From IMG/VR virus record IMGVR_UViG_3300017727_000115, positions 1 to 27,827 of that record: a stretch of 27,827 nucleotides of DNA; one strand, written 5' to 3'. Made by a program: the position numbers and the translations under genes. This document shows positions 9,435 through 18,962 of this stretch, one piece after another (the stretch's first letter is position 1; each line of letters begins with the position of its first letter). Below the pieces are notes generated by a model, which was not told the DNA's origin, made no database searches, and saw only the letters and a program-made list of their open reading frames with translations. Origin of the DNA: a virus.

Positions 9435-10535
9435 TTAACTTAATTTATTATCTTGTAAAAATTTTTGAGCCTTAGCAGTTCTGCCTTCTGATAAATCAAA
9501 CACAGCTGCGTCTTCTTGAACAGTAGGTAATCTATCTGTAATGAATTGTTTTAAATAGTTATTCATAAAATATTCTACAAATTTATTTTCAAATAAAACT
9601 TTTTTATCTTGAGAAAGAGGTAAATCTTCTTCATAACTCCAGCTTTTGCTAGCTGCATTTGCGTTTTGTACCATTTGGTCGTCTTCTTCAACGCTAGTTT
9701 GCATTGCTAAATAAACATTCCAAAGTGCAATTGCTTCTTGTTCTTGAGATAAAATACCAGCAATTTCAGCATTAATAAAAGGCATTGATTTTCTAGTTAT
9801 TTTATCTATATCAAACTTAAGTATGTTTCTACCTTTACCACCACCTATTTCTATTATTTCATAATCAAAAGAACCATCTGGATTTTTCATTACAAACTCG
9901 TCAGTTATTCTAGCAACAGGAGATAATTCACCATTTTCTTGTATAGAATTATCTTCAAATAAACCTGTTTGAGGAAGTATAGCCATCATTAGTTTATTTA
10001 TATCTGGAGTTTCTGTGACTATACTAGTACCAGCTTCTGACAAAGTATTAAGAGCAACGCTATTTATAACTAAAGGTTCTTCAAACATAGGTCCAATAAA
10101 TACTAACTCTAAAGATCCAGTTTCAAGTATATTCATAAATACATTATAGCCTTGTGATTTAGAAAATCCTGGTTTTTCAGTTATTACAGAATTAGCTACT
10201 GTATATTTGTAGTTGTTATTAGGATCAAAATTAGAATCTTCTGTTGTTTCTAATTGAGATATAACTTCAGTTAAAAACTCAATTGCATTTTGTGGAGCAT
10301 TTTTTAAAAACTCTAGCTGCTTATATTCATATTCACAATTTGGAGAACTACATTTATTGTTTTCAATATTAGACATTAATTTAGCGTATATTTTACCCGT
10401 AGGTCTAAAAGCCTTACCTAATATATCAAAATCTAAATCAAAATTAGATGCTATAAATCTTTTATCAAAACCTAAAGCATTGCTTTCATTAAGCTGTTTT
10501 AGATATAAATTCGTTTGTATATTTTTATTTTCCAT
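9435..10535 (-). CDS. 366-aa unrecognised virion-associated protein
   Basis: I do not recognise this family. The product is acidic, predicted mostly helical, with no signal peptide or membrane segment. It has two close cysteines in NKCSSPNCEYEY near residue 64, not enough to claim a zinc site. A Gly-rich stretch, IGGGKGRN, lies near residue 230 in a mixed alpha/beta context. It sits between the gp14-like gene (10 bases upstream) and the giant ejection protein (5 bases downstream). In podoviruses that slot usually encodes internal or ejected virion proteins, so a virion or assembly role is likely by position only. The AGGAGG 14 bases before the start belongs to the Gly-Gly codons ending the upstream gene and is too distant to be a convincing ribosome site. 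Confidence 0.7.
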   Translation of the reverse strand: MENKNIQTNLYLKQLNESNALGFDKRFIASNFDLDFDILGKAFRPTGKIYAKLMSNIENNKCSSPNCEYEYKQLEFLKNAPQNAIEFLTEVISQLETTEDSNFDPNNNYKYTVANSVITEKPGFSKSQGYNVFMNILETGSLELVFIGPMFEEPLVINSVALNTLSEAGTSIVTETPDINKLMMAILPQTGLFEDNSIQENGELSPVARITDEFVMKNPDGSFDYEIIEIGGGKGRNILKFDIDKITRKSMPFINAEIAGILSQEQEAIALWNVYLAMQTSVEEDDQMVQNANAASKSWSYEEDLPLSQDKKVLFENKFVEYFMNNYLKQFITDRLPTVQEDAAVFDLSEGRTAKAQKFLQDNKLS

Positions 10536-10545
10536 ATGTTATATC

Positions 10546-11268
10546 TTATCCTCCTAGTGCTCCTGCAGCAAAAGACATCACTGAATCCCCAAGACCACCA
10601 ACAGCTCCTGTAAGAGCATTAGAAGCAGCGGCTTGAGCTGATTGTTTCGCGCCTGTTAAAGCAGCTATTTTATTTCTTTGATAATTTATGTTGTCTTGCT
10701 CTCTATTTTCTTGAGCTTGCATACGTATGTTTTCACCCATACCTATAAGCTGTTGAGTTCTACCAGCTTCAGAAACTTGAATTGATTGTATTCTTTGTGC
10801 GTCAGCTAGTTGCTGTTGCTCCATCATTTGTTGGCCTTGAGCTCTTAGTTTCTCATTAGCAGCTTCTTGGCTTTCAATACTAGCAGCAACATTTTGTTTA
10901 CTTTGTAAAGCAGCTTGAGCTAAAGCAGTAGCGCCACCTGCTCCCGCACCTGTAGCTCTTAACGTATCTAAAGTATTAGCTAGTGCAATATCAGATTGTT
11001 CCATTTGTATTTCAGCTGCTTTTGTAGCCACGCCTAGATTAGCAAAAGGATTAGTAACTTTACTAGAAAGATCCGTAGCTAGCGCTGACACATCTGTAAC
11101 ACCGCTATAAGGATTTGTTATTTGCTGTCTACTAGCTTCTAAACTATTAAGCTTAGCTGTTTCTTTTTTTAAGGCTCTGCGCAAAGCTCTTGCTCTTTTT
11201 TTAGCAGCGCTTGACGCGAATATTCCAGATGCTACTTTTAAACCTGCACCTAATGCAAATAGTCCCAT
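10546..11268 (-). CDS. gp14-like internal virion/ejection protein
   Basis: A 240-aa Ala-, Gln- and Ser-rich helical protein. It begins with a short Gly/Ala-rich amphipathic stretch (MGLFALGAGLKVASGIFASS), followed by a basic segment (KKRARALRRALKK). The middle has long Gln/Glu/Ala heptad-like helices with QQMMEQQQLADAQR, and the tail is Gly/Ala-rich. This build is typical of podoviral internal virion proteins of the T7 gp14 type, which are ejected first and form a pore in the outer membrane. The order hub, gp14-like, unknown, giant protein is similar to T7 gp11-gp12-gp13-gp14-gp15-gp16. The assignment rests on composition, size and position, not on a conserved catalytic motif. The leader (AAAAATTAAAAATATG) has no Shine-Dalgarno. 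Confidence 0.65.
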   Translation of the reverse strand: MGLFALGAGLKVASGIFASSAAKKRARALRRALKKETAKLNSLEASRQQITNPYSGVTDVSALATDLSSKVTNPFANLGVATKAAEIQMEQSDIALANTLDTLRATGAGAGGATALAQAALQSKQNVAASIESQEAANEKLRAQGQQMMEQQQLADAQRIQSIQVSEAGRTQQLIGMGENIRMQAQENREQDNINYQRNKIAALTGAKQSAQAAASNALTGAVGGLGDSVMSFAAGALGG

Positions 11269-11282
11269 ATTTTTAATTTTTA

Positions 11283-12755
11283 TTAATAACCACTTGAAAA
11301 AGTGTAGTTAGATGACACTGCAAATAATTCTTTAAAACCTCCAATATCTGTCACGCTATCAGTCTGCATTGTAACAACTCCAAAAAATCCTTTTATTCCA
11401 GATATTTGATTTCCAAATACAACTTCACCTTGTATTGTACCTTGTGCAGCAAAGTTCGCTTGAGTATTGTTAATTATATTTGCACAATATTTGTTTTCTT
11501 TTCTATCAAACCCAGCTCTAAATATAGGTTGAACTGTAGCTGATATTCCCGTGTTTGGTGGATTTGCAGAATCATATGCTCCTTGTACAAAACTTAAAAC
11601 TGAATTAGCTTGATCAAAAGCAAATGAAGAACTATTAAGCGATGTTCCTGCTCCAGTTCTATCAGATTCAAGTTGTGTAACCTCCCAACCATTAGATCCT
11701 TCGTAATTAATTGTGTTAAACACTTTTTCGTTACTTGGATTAGGGTTAAATATAAATTTAACTGATGATGGATAATCTACTCCGTAAAAAGATCCATAAT
11801 TAACAGTAGCAGAATCATGTATATATAAACTACTACCAGTAGTTGTGTAATGTCTATTTTTTACACTAAAAGATTGACTTGGTTTAAAATTATAAAAACT
11901 AATCCAACCTTGTGCTCTTTCGTCATATGAAAGAGTTTTAAATTCTGTATTATCACTAGAAGGTTGTATAGATAAATTATATTCTTTATTATACATATCC
12001 CAACTACCTATGAGTTTACCTTTACCAAACGAAGGTGAATCTACTCTTACTATTTGTCTTCTAAAAAATGAAGTCATACCAGTAGATGATATTTCCTCTA
12101 TACCATTACCGCTTAATCTTAGTACAACAGACTGATTTGGATCTACAAAATATTTGTTATATCCATAAACTGCAAAACTCTCTGGATGTGTTCCTATGCC
12201 GTAATTGCCCGCAAAAGGAACTGTTTGGCCTATAACAACTTTTAATGAGCTAACAGGTAATCCACCACCTTCAGCACTATATATAGCATCTTTGTCTATT
12301 AAAGCTTTACTTACTTTTATTTCTTGGAATATAATTAAATTAGTGTCTTCAGCGTATAGCTTTTGTATAGAACCGTTTGCAGGTTCTAAACTTTTAGTTA
12401 TTTCTTCAGCAACACTAAATACGTTAGTTTGGTTTATATTGGTTCTAGAATTATATATACCAGAGTATATCATAGAATTAAATCTTATACTAGCGTTTGG
12501 TTCTTCTTCAACTAAATAAGCTCTAACTCCGTAATCAGTAGATGTATTGTTATATCCGCCTCTTATTCTAGCTTCTTCTATAATCCAAGCTTTATCTTCG
12601 TTTATATTACTGTTTCTTCTAAAACCAGGACCATATACACCTAAATCACCGGGTATACCTAATGATCCGTTCCAAATTAAATCATTTGTTCCGTTTTCTG
12701 GCTGTTTTTTTAAAACAAAGCTGTTAAAATATTTAACTTCTACTATGGCTGCCAT
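11283..12755 (-). CDS. C-terminal part of the tail hub / gp12-like nozzle protein, encoded separately
   Basis: A 490-aa beta-rich structural protein. Motifs I associate with the C-terminal half of the tail-hub ('phage stabilisation', T7 gp12-like) protein of crAss-like and related podoviruses appear in order: EEARIRGGYNN (about 60-70), LYAEDTNLIIFQE and KALIDKDAIYSAEGG (about 135-170), ESFAVYGY and VLRLSGNGIEEIS (about 190-220), GWISFYNFKPSQSFSVKN (about 285-305), and FIFNPNPSNEKVFNTINYEG (about 335-355). In the relatives I recall, these follow the N-terminal region in one polypeptide. Here that region is in the upstream gene, 31 bases away and in a different frame. It probably forms part of the tail barrel through which DNA exits. 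The start is the ATG at 12755, with an AT-rich leader and no Shine-Dalgarno. Confidence 0.7.
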   Translation of the reverse strand: MAAIVEVKYFNSFVLKKQPENGTNDLIWNGSLGIPGDLGVYGPGFRRNSNINEDKAWIIEEARIRGGYNNTSTDYGVRAYLVEEEPNASIRFNSMIYSGIYNSRTNINQTNVFSVAEEITKSLEPANGSIQKLYAEDTNLIIFQEIKVSKALIDKDAIYSAEGGGLPVSSLKVVIGQTVPFAGNYGIGTHPESFAVYGYNKYFVDPNQSVVLRLSGNGIEEISSTGMTSFFRRQIVRVDSPSFGKGKLIGSWDMYNKEYNLSIQPSSDNTEFKTLSYDERAQGWISFYNFKPSQSFSVKNRHYTTTGSSLYIHDSATVNYGSFYGVDYPSSVKFIFNPNPSNEKVFNTINYEGSNGWEVTQLESDRTGAGTSLNSSSFAFDQANSVLSFVQGAYDSANPPNTGISATVQPIFRAGFDRKENKYCANIINNTQANFAAQGTIQGEVVFGNQISGIKGFFGVVTMQTDSVTDIGGFKELFAVSSNYTFSSGY

Positions 12756-12786
12756 TTATATTATCACTTATTTTATTATTAAATTC

Positions 12787-15700
12787 CTAAACACTTATTA
12801 CTGTTGCTTTTGCATTAAAATCTTGACCAGGAAGTCCTACTGTTGGATTAGTAACAACAGTTAATCTATAAAAATATTCTCCTTCAGATTTTGTAATAAA
12901 TGCTGGAGATGTTTGTTCTGGTTCAATACCAGCAACTACTTCTGAAGCAGAAGTAAAAGGAGGTGTAAGAACAGCAGGTATGCCAGATCCACTACTATTA
13001 TTATATATTTCTAAAGTAGCCGTACAGCTAACCAATGCTCCTGCTGAACTACCATTTAATTGAGTTTTTACAGTTATATTTTTATCTTCACCTTGAACAA
13101 TTACTAAGCCTTCTAATGTTTGTAAACCGTTAAGCGCTGCTCCTGCTACACAATTAGAAGTCACATTATTAGTGCTAGGATTAAAATCTAAAGGTGGTGA
13201 AAACTGAGCAAAAATATACTTCATAGTACAAACTCCTAATCCAATTGGTTCTTCTCCTTCAAAATCATATATTTTAACAGTAACATTATAAGCTGAAGGT
13301 CTGTCTACTTCTTGAGCATATGTAAGTTTTCCATTTATTGCACCTGTAGATGTTAAGTCATCTACTATTGTAAATAAATTATCTTGTGTTACATCAGCAC
13401 CAGTGTTTGCATCTGTAACTAGAGATATTTCATATGTTAAACCTAGTTGGTTTAAACTTGTAGTGCTAGAGCCATTTACACCTGTATATGTATACATTGT
13501 ACCAAAAAGTGGAAAACTTGGAACTATAGTAACAGGTCCAGCACAATTAGTAATTTCAGGTAAATCATTAGACAATGGGCATCTAAAACCTTCTTGCACT
13601 AAAGTAGTTTCTTCAGCTGAAGGGTGATTAAACTTCATTTCAATAATATATTGATTTGGATCTAATTCGCCAACCTCGTTATATACTAATCCTACATTAC
13701 CACCTGGTGCATTTAAAGTAATATTAAAAGTACCGTTACCGTTATTTACTATATTAAATATTCCATTTGCAGGCGTAACAGCATCATAATATAAAACACC
13801 AGGATTTTCTGGATTAGATTCATTTCCAGCACCATCTATTATACTTAATATTTCTCCAGTTGTAGTTGCTGGTGGCGCAAATGATGTACCATCAAATTTA
13901 ACAGGTATAAATGAATTAACTGCTGTTGTCCCCGTATTATCTTCTCTTAAATACCAATTCCACTCTTCTATTCTATGAAAAGAATTAGCACCTGCACCTG
14001 CATTAACTGCTTGATTTAAGTCATCTATAACACCACTTGTAGTTGTTTCATAGTAAATATCTAACAAAGAAACTGTAGGTTCTACTTCATAAACATTTAA
14101 AAATGGACCATTTTTATATTTACCTGCTGTACTTCCAGTCTGAGGAACTTGAGCTCCAAATTGTTTTTGTGTATTTATTCTAGCTACAAAAGCACTTGCG
14201 TCTGGAAAAGCACTGCTAGCTGTAGTACCACCGACCTCATAATCAAAATTATAAAACACATATTCATTAGCTGATAAATTTATATCTTCAAAAGCTTGAT
14301 AATCAAATAAATCTTTTATAGTAGCTATTGTGTTACTTATATCAGCCAAAGATTCAGGATAAAATTGTTGATTAGTATCTAAATTTTCTGGCGCAGAAAC
14401 ACTTAAAAAATTTGTTACTCTTCCAAAAAGTCTTACATTACTTCTGTATTCCTTATCTGTTGGTCCTACTTCTTTTAAATCTCTAGGTATTTTATTTATA
14501 TTATCATTATATAAAACAACGTGAGAAGTTGCTCCAAGCTCTTTAATGTCATTTAATGGATATGCAGCCATAGCTGTTGGCACGTAAGCATTGTAATAAT
14601 CTTGCTCAGTTTGCTTAACTACAACTTTATAAGAATACCAACCTAATGGATTGTAATCTTGTGATGCAGGATCTCCATTATATAAGCCAGGACTACCTTG
14701 ATAACTACCGTTTATAGTAGCATTAAATTGAACTTTAATTGAGTTACCATCAAAAGAAGACATAACAGGTGTATCAAACTGATTTCTATAAGGAGAATAA
14801 ACTGTTGAATCTAAAAAACTAGGACTTCCTGCTAAATTAGTTCTTGAAAAAACAGGTGTTGATTGTCTACCAAATCTATCAGATAAAACTACACCAACTT
14901 CATATGTTCTATTTTGTTTTAAAGTAGCATTAGGATATTCTACAGAGCTTGATTTTGTAATACTTTCATATTGACTAGTAAAAAAAGGATTTTTAGCACT
15001 AGCTGTTAATGAGTAATTTAAAAATGCCGGAGGCGTATGTTTGTTTTGAAAATTACCATAAACAACTCTATTACTTATAATTTCTTGAGCTAAAGCTTTT
15101 ACAGGAACTTTATCAAAAACTCTTGTTACTTCGTTTTGTGGTAATGTTTTAAAAGGTGGTTTAGACCCATATTCATACTGGTAATATTGATCATTACCTG
15201 TAACATTGTCAATAATAGGTATTGTTTCAACAACTTTGATGCTAGTTTGATCAGATTGTTTATAAAGTATGTCTATTTCTGTAGCTTTTAAATCTGATGT
15301 TATATTTTGTGCTTTATATGGAAGAGGTATGTTTAAAAGTATTTTATTTACTTTATTTTCCATGAAATCAACTTCTGTGCTTTGATAAGCTCTATCTTCG
15401 TCATCTACAGTTTCTGTACCTATTTGTTGTCTTAAAAAATAACCGTCTTGTTGCGGTATAAAACAAGGTTGAGTAAATGGCGCTATTAGTGAATATTCAC
15501 CGTCATCAAACTTGTATCTATATGAAAATCTAACAAATTTATCTCTTAAAAAATCTACATTAGCTTTAGTTGCAAAATTAACATCATAATAAGGATTTGT
15601 TATAGCAAATTTAACAACATCTCCTAATGCTAAAGTAACATTTCCACTAGCTGTTATAGTAAAATTAGTACCGCTTGAAGCAAAATTTGATACTGTTACC

Positions 15701-16953
15701 CCTAAACTTGAATAAGCACCACTTGAAGGATTCTGTAAAAATATTGTTTGACCATCAATAGGTATATTACCTAAAAAACTAGCTTGTGTAACATCAAAAA
15801 CTGTTACACCAGTAACAGCTCCAGCAACGGTAGCTGTAGCAGAAGGTCCTATATCTTCATTTATAGCCTCTTGCATTGTTGTTTCAGGCTTTACAAATTG
15901 TAGAGCAGTTCCTGCTGAAAGCGTTTGTGGTATATTAACCTCTATGCTTGTTGGTAGATTAGTTACGTCTGTAACAAAAACGTTTTGACCAACCTCTGCT
16001 CCAATTAAACCTTGGTTTATACCAATAGCTGCAGAACCAGTAGTTAAAGGTATTGTTGTAGAATTACTTACAGCTGCTGAAGTTGTATCATTAGCTATAA
16101 CAGCTGTGGTTAATTGGCTAGGCTGATAAAGCTGTATAGTATCATAAGGATAATATTTAGCTACAGAAATTTGATCTTCTTTTGTATAATACCCTTCTGG
16201 ATTATTTACATTTACTTTTCTTGGTTGATTTCTATTGTCAGTAAAAAACAATAGCTCTTCTAATAAATTAACTCCAATTACAGGATATAACGTAGAAAAA
16301 TTAAGCCATTCACCTTGTGCTATTACTTTTGTTGTTAAGCTTTTAGTATTAAAAGAAACTATAGCTCCCCAACTAGGTAACAATGTGTCGATGCTTATAA
16401 CCGCATTAGCGTTACCACCTAATATTCTTACAGTATCATTTAAAGCATAGCCATTACCAAATCTTATAATTCTAACATTTGTTATAACACCACCTGTTTC
16501 ATCAACATCAACTACCATACCGCTTCCACTTCCTGTTATTGCAGTTGTTTCACCTGTTGCAGGAGTTGTATTATAACCTGTACCACCAGCGTCTAATGTT
16601 ATAGGTCCACCAGTAGATAATGTATCTTGAGAACTAGGATATGTTGTGTTTTTACCTACAGCACCAGCAGGTACATAAGGCTCTATAATATTATTAGTTA
16701 AAAACAAATATATAAAATCTGTAACATTATCTGCATAAAAGCCAATAACTTCTAATCCAGGTTTAGCTATAGTATTAAAAAAATTTTCAACTAAATTATT
16801 TCCTAAAACAGTCTGAAGTGTTCCAACGTTTTCTCCAATAGATTTATTAATAGAAACATTAAAAGCTTCTCTATATTCACCATTAGGTATTAATCTATCA
16901 TCAAGGTCTTGATTCATTTTAGACCTAATGAAACTATTTTTAACTTCTGCCAT
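12787..16953 (-). CDS. Tail hub / gp12-like structural protein, N-terminal part, with inserted beta domains
   Basis: A 1388-aa virion protein. The N-terminus (SKMNQDLDDRLIPNGEYREA, FNVS) is a hallmark of the hub/stabilisation proteins of crAss-like and marine podoviruses. Residues about 115-195 hold a Gly-rich module with paired GTGY...GSGSG...GNGY repeats, looking like an insertion. The core continues with GEYSLIAPFTQPCFIP (about 488), NRVVYGNFQNKHTPP (about 637), TYEVGVVLSDRFGRQS (about 690), VGPTDKEYRSNVRLFGRV (about 838) and VSLLDIYYETTTSGVIDDLN (about 970). From about 1000 to 1388 the sequence becomes Thr/Asn/Val-rich, with several Ig- or cadherin-like beta repeats, a common carrier for surface binding. 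It ends with TAG at 12789-12787, 31 bases before the gene for the rest of the hub. The core family call is fairly secure; the added-domain fold is inferred from composition. Confidence 0.75.
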   Translation of the reverse strand: MAEVKNSFIRSKMNQDLDDRLIPNGEYREAFNVSINKSIGENVGTLQTVLGNNLVENFFNTIAKPGLEVIGFYADNVTDFIYLFLTNNIIEPYVPAGAVGKNTTYPSSQDTLSTGGPITLDAGGTGYNTTPATGETTAITGSGSGMVVDVDETGGVITNVRIIRFGNGYALNDTVRILGGNANAVISIDTLLPSWGAIVSFNTKSLTTKVIAQGEWLNFSTLYPVIGVNLLEELLFFTDNRNQPRKVNVNNPEGYYTKEDQISVAKYYPYDTIQLYQPSQLTTAVIANDTTSAAVSNSTTIPLTTGSAAIGINQGLIGAEVGQNVFVTDVTNLPTSIEVNIPQTLSAGTALQFVKPETTMQEAINEDIGPSATATVAGAVTGVTVFDVTQASFLGNIPIDGQTIFLQNPSSGAYSSLGVTVSNFASSGTNFTITASGNVTLALGDVVKFAITNPYYDVNFATKANVDFLRDKFVRFSYRYKFDDGEYSLIAPFTQPCFIPQQDGYFLRQQIGTETVDDEDRAYQSTEVDFMENKVNKILLNIPLPYKAQNITSDLKATEIDILYKQSDQTSIKVVETIPIIDNVTGNDQYYQYEYGSKPPFKTLPQNEVTRVFDKVPVKALAQEIISNRVVYGNFQNKHTPPAFLNYSLTASAKNPFFTSQYESITKSSSVEYPNATLKQNRTYEVGVVLSDRFGRQSTPVFSRTNLAGSPSFLDSTVYSPYRNQFDTPVMSSFDGNSIKVQFNATINGSYQGSPGLYNGDPASQDYNPLGWYSYKVVVKQTEQDYYNAYVPTAMAAYPLNDIKELGATSHVVLYNDNINKIPRDLKEVGPTDKEYRSNVRLFGRVTNFLSVSAPENLDTNQQFYPESLADISNTIATIKDLFDYQAFEDINLSANEYVFYNFDYEVGGTTASSAFPDASAFVARINTQKQFGAQVPQTGSTAGKYKNGPFLNVYEVEPTVSLLDIYYETTTSGVIDDLNQAVNAGAGANSFHRIEEWNWYLREDNTGTTAVNSFIPVKFDGTSFAPPATTTGEILSIIDGAGNESNPENPGVLYYDAVTPANGIFNIVNNGNGTFNITLNAPGGNVGLVYNEVGELDPNQYIIEMKFNHPSAEETTLVQEGFRCPLSNDLPEITNCAGPVTIVPSFPLFGTMYTYTGVNGSSTTSLNQLGLTYEISLVTDANTGADVTQDNLFTIVDDLTSTGAINGKLTYAQEVDRPSAYNVTVKIYDFEGEEPIGLGVCTMKYIFAQFSPPLDFNPSTNNVTSNCVAGAALNGLQTLEGLVIVQGEDKNITVKTQLNGSSAGALVSCTATLEIYNNSSGSGIPAVLTPPFTSASEVVAGIEPEQTSPAFITKSEGEYFYRLTVVTNPTVGLPGQDFNAKATVISV

Positions 16954-16959
16954 TAAATT

Positions 16960-18177
16960 TTAGTGTTTTATCCATTTAGATTTACCTCTCATAACTTGAG
17001 CTATTTCATCAAGTTTTATGTTAGATAATCTTATTTTGGCATTTCTTAATTTAGCGCTTCTATCTCTTTTAAGTCTTATTATATTATTAGGATCTTGATT
17101 TGCTCTAACAGAAACTATATTGTAAAGTATAGAAGCATATAAAGCATCTTCTGCAAGTTTGGGAACCTTTGTATCTAAGTCAGTGCCTAACCCATCAGAT
17201 ATGTACTCTAATACAATTAATTCGTTTACTAGTTCGTTTGAAAAAGATATTTTACCCTCTCTATAGTTCATGCTAAACCAGCCGTTTATTTGAGAAGTTT
17301 GAGGATCTAAGCCATATAATCTTCCTGTATTAAAATTACCATCAAAACCATACAAGTTCCACCAATAAGCAAAATCATTAAAATTGTCTAACAGATTGAA
17401 ATTAAGTAAATCTAAATTTGCTTTAGCCCATCTTTCTTCCGTAATAGATGTGCCTTCAATGTTGTTGCCAAAATTATCTTGAGTAGGAACTCCAGTTGTA
17501 TCTTGAACAGGGTTGTTATATGGGTTTATTGTTAAATTATTTACAGGGTATATTATTCTTTTAATTCCTAACTCATCAATTCTAGAAACTCTTACATAGT
17601 TTACGTAGTCTTGAGGTAGTGGTAAGCTTAAAGATGGAGGTACCGTTAGTTCTTGAGAGTGTATGCTCTTTAAAGTATCATAACTAAATTCTTGCAATGA
17701 TCTTTTAGCAAAAAATAAAACATCAGATTTTTTTGCTTGTTGTAGTATTTTACCATCTCCAACGTAACCAACCATGAAGTTATCTATAGCATCATTTAAA
17801 CTTATGTATTCATAACCTCCGTAATTTTCTTCTACAGTTTGGCCAAAAGCATCTTGATTGCCATAATTACCGCCACTTAACGATTTTAACTGAACAACTA
17901 AATAATGATTTATAGTTAAAGAATTAGCTACTTTTATAGTGTTATTTGTTACCGTATAAGTATTAGTATATTCTGTAAAACTACCTGGCAAACCTGTAGC
18001 GCTTGTATATAATTTAAAATTATTTAAAGCATAATCTACGTTTGTAGGATCAAATGAACCAAAAACTAAATCTGTATTAAAAGTGGTTGTAAACTCTTGG
18101 TTAGTTCCAGTTGCAGGTATTAAAAAAGGTTGAGCTCCTTGATAATATTGTTGATTAGTTTCTGTTGTCAATGCCAT
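16960..18177 (-). CDS. Head-tail connector / ring protein (T7 gp11-like family)
   Basis: A 405-aa structural protein carrying a segment very typical of the neck/ring proteins of crAss-like and marine podoviruses: VGYVGDGKILQQAKKSDVLF, then AKRSLQEFSYDTLKSIHSQE and LPLPQDYVNYVRVSRIDELG (residues about 130-205). The central helical domain matches the gp11/adaptor role of bridging portal and tail hub. The N-terminal about 110 residues are beta-rich, and the C-terminus is strongly basic (IRLKRDRSAKLRNAKIRLSN to the end). It sits between another connector gene and the tail hub, 6 bases from each neighbour, so all are probably made from one mRNA in proportionate amounts. The role is by family resemblance; the exact ring position cannot be told from sequence. 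Confidence 0.72.
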   Translation of the reverse strand: MALTTETNQQYYQGAQPFLIPATGTNQEFTTTFNTDLVFGSFDPTNVDYALNNFKLYTSATGLPGSFTEYTNTYTVTNNTIKVANSLTINHYLVVQLKSLSGGNYGNQDAFGQTVEENYGGYEYISLNDAIDNFMVGYVGDGKILQQAKKSDVLFFAKRSLQEFSYDTLKSIHSQELTVPPSLSLPLPQDYVNYVRVSRIDELGIKRIIYPVNNLTINPYNNPVQDTTGVPTQDNFGNNIEGTSITEERWAKANLDLLNFNLLDNFNDFAYWWNLYGFDGNFNTGRLYGLDPQTSQINGWFSMNYREGKISFSNELVNELIVLEYISDGLGTDLDTKVPKLAEDALYASILYNIVSVRANQDPNNIIRLKRDRSAKLRNAKIRLSNIKLDEIAQVMRGKSKWIKH

Positions 18178-18183
18178 AATTTA

Positions 18184-18948
18184 CTAAGATTTTTGATTTA
18201 TTTCAACAGCTTGAGCTTCTTGAGCAGCAACTTCTATTATTGTAGGATCATTAATTACAACACCAAAATACTTTAATGTATTTATAATTAAGTTTGTTTG
18301 CTCTGAAATATCTAACTGAAAATTTATTGAAGTCACGGGATTATAAACATATTGACCCAAACTTCCAACAGCATAATTCCATTGTGGCGATATTGGGTTT
18401 AATAAGCAATTAACTTTAACATTTCCATTTGTAGTAGGTGATGGAGTTACTTTTAAAACAAGTTCTGAATCTGTAAGTCCTGTAGGTACAGCATTTGTTG
18501 TTATAAATAAAGGATATTGTTTAGTAGGAGTTGTTAGCTTAGATCTTATAATTTTATCAAAATCTTTTTTACTAGCCAACTGTGTAATTGAAGAATATTG
18601 AGGCTGGCCGTCGTATGTAGTTATGACTTCACCTATTTTATATATTTCAGAAGATGTGGCATTGTAAAAAACATCATTATTGCTATCGTAAGAAAATATT
18701 ATTTCTTCTTCAAAAGGATATAACTTATATGCTATATCTTTATACATATTAAAAAACTCAGTATCGTTTTGTGTATTATTTTGGTTTTGTCTATTAACTT
18801 GATTTCCGTCAGGAAAATAAGAATTAAATATTTCTTTTTGTACAAGATCGGCAATACTATTAAACTCAGAAGGTGTTACATAACCTCTTTGTTCTTTGTT
18901 TAATATGTACAAGACTGTTGTATATACTTTGTTTACGTTTACTGCCAT
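18184..18948 (-). CDS. Neck / connector structural protein
   Basis: A 254-aa protein whose N-terminus, VNVNKVYTTVLYILNKEQRG followed by YVTPSEFNSIADLVQKEIF (residues about 3-42), matches a motif I recall from structural proteins just before the gp11-like ring gene in crAss-like and marine podoviruses. The middle and C-terminal parts are beta-rich with a Pro/Asn-rich section (ISPQWNYAVGSLGQYVYNP), then a helical tail. It is the first gene after the terminator at 18963-19001 and lies 6 bases before the ring-protein gene, suggesting the neck genes form their own transcription segment. The stop is TAG. A head-completion or ring role is inferred from motif and position. Confidence 0.65.
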   Translation of the reverse strand: MAVNVNKVYTTVLYILNKEQRGYVTPSEFNSIADLVQKEIFNSYFPDGNQVNRQNQNNTQNDTEFFNMYKDIAYKLYPFEEEIIFSYDSNNDVFYNATSSEIYKIGEVITTYDGQPQYSSITQLASKKDFDKIIRSKLTTPTKQYPLFITTNAVPTGLTDSELVLKVTPSPTTNGNVKVNCLLNPISPQWNYAVGSLGQYVYNPVTSINFQLDISEQTNLIINTLKYFGVVINDPTIIEVAAQEAQAVEINQKS

Positions 18949-18962
18949 TTTATATTTTTTAT

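Noticed and set aside
10550-10555. AGGAGG Shine-Dalgarno before the 366-aa gene
   Set aside because: It is made of the Gly-Gly codons ending the upstream gene and lies 14 bases from the ATG, longer than usual spacing; no comparable site precedes most other genes.
2897-16450. Several 70-105 codon plus-strand ORFs inside the giant, hub and other genes
   Set aside because: All lie opposite well-supported long genes, are rich in Phe, Leu, Cys and Ser as expected of antisense frames, and lack recognisable motifs.
568-18186. Stop-codon recoding (TAG as Gln), known in some crAss-like phages
   Set aside because: TAG ends three genes here at sensible junctions (570-568, 12789-12787, 18186-18184) and TGA ends the GroES-like gene; reading through gives only short nonsense extensions and no in-frame TAG or TGA interrupts the long genes.
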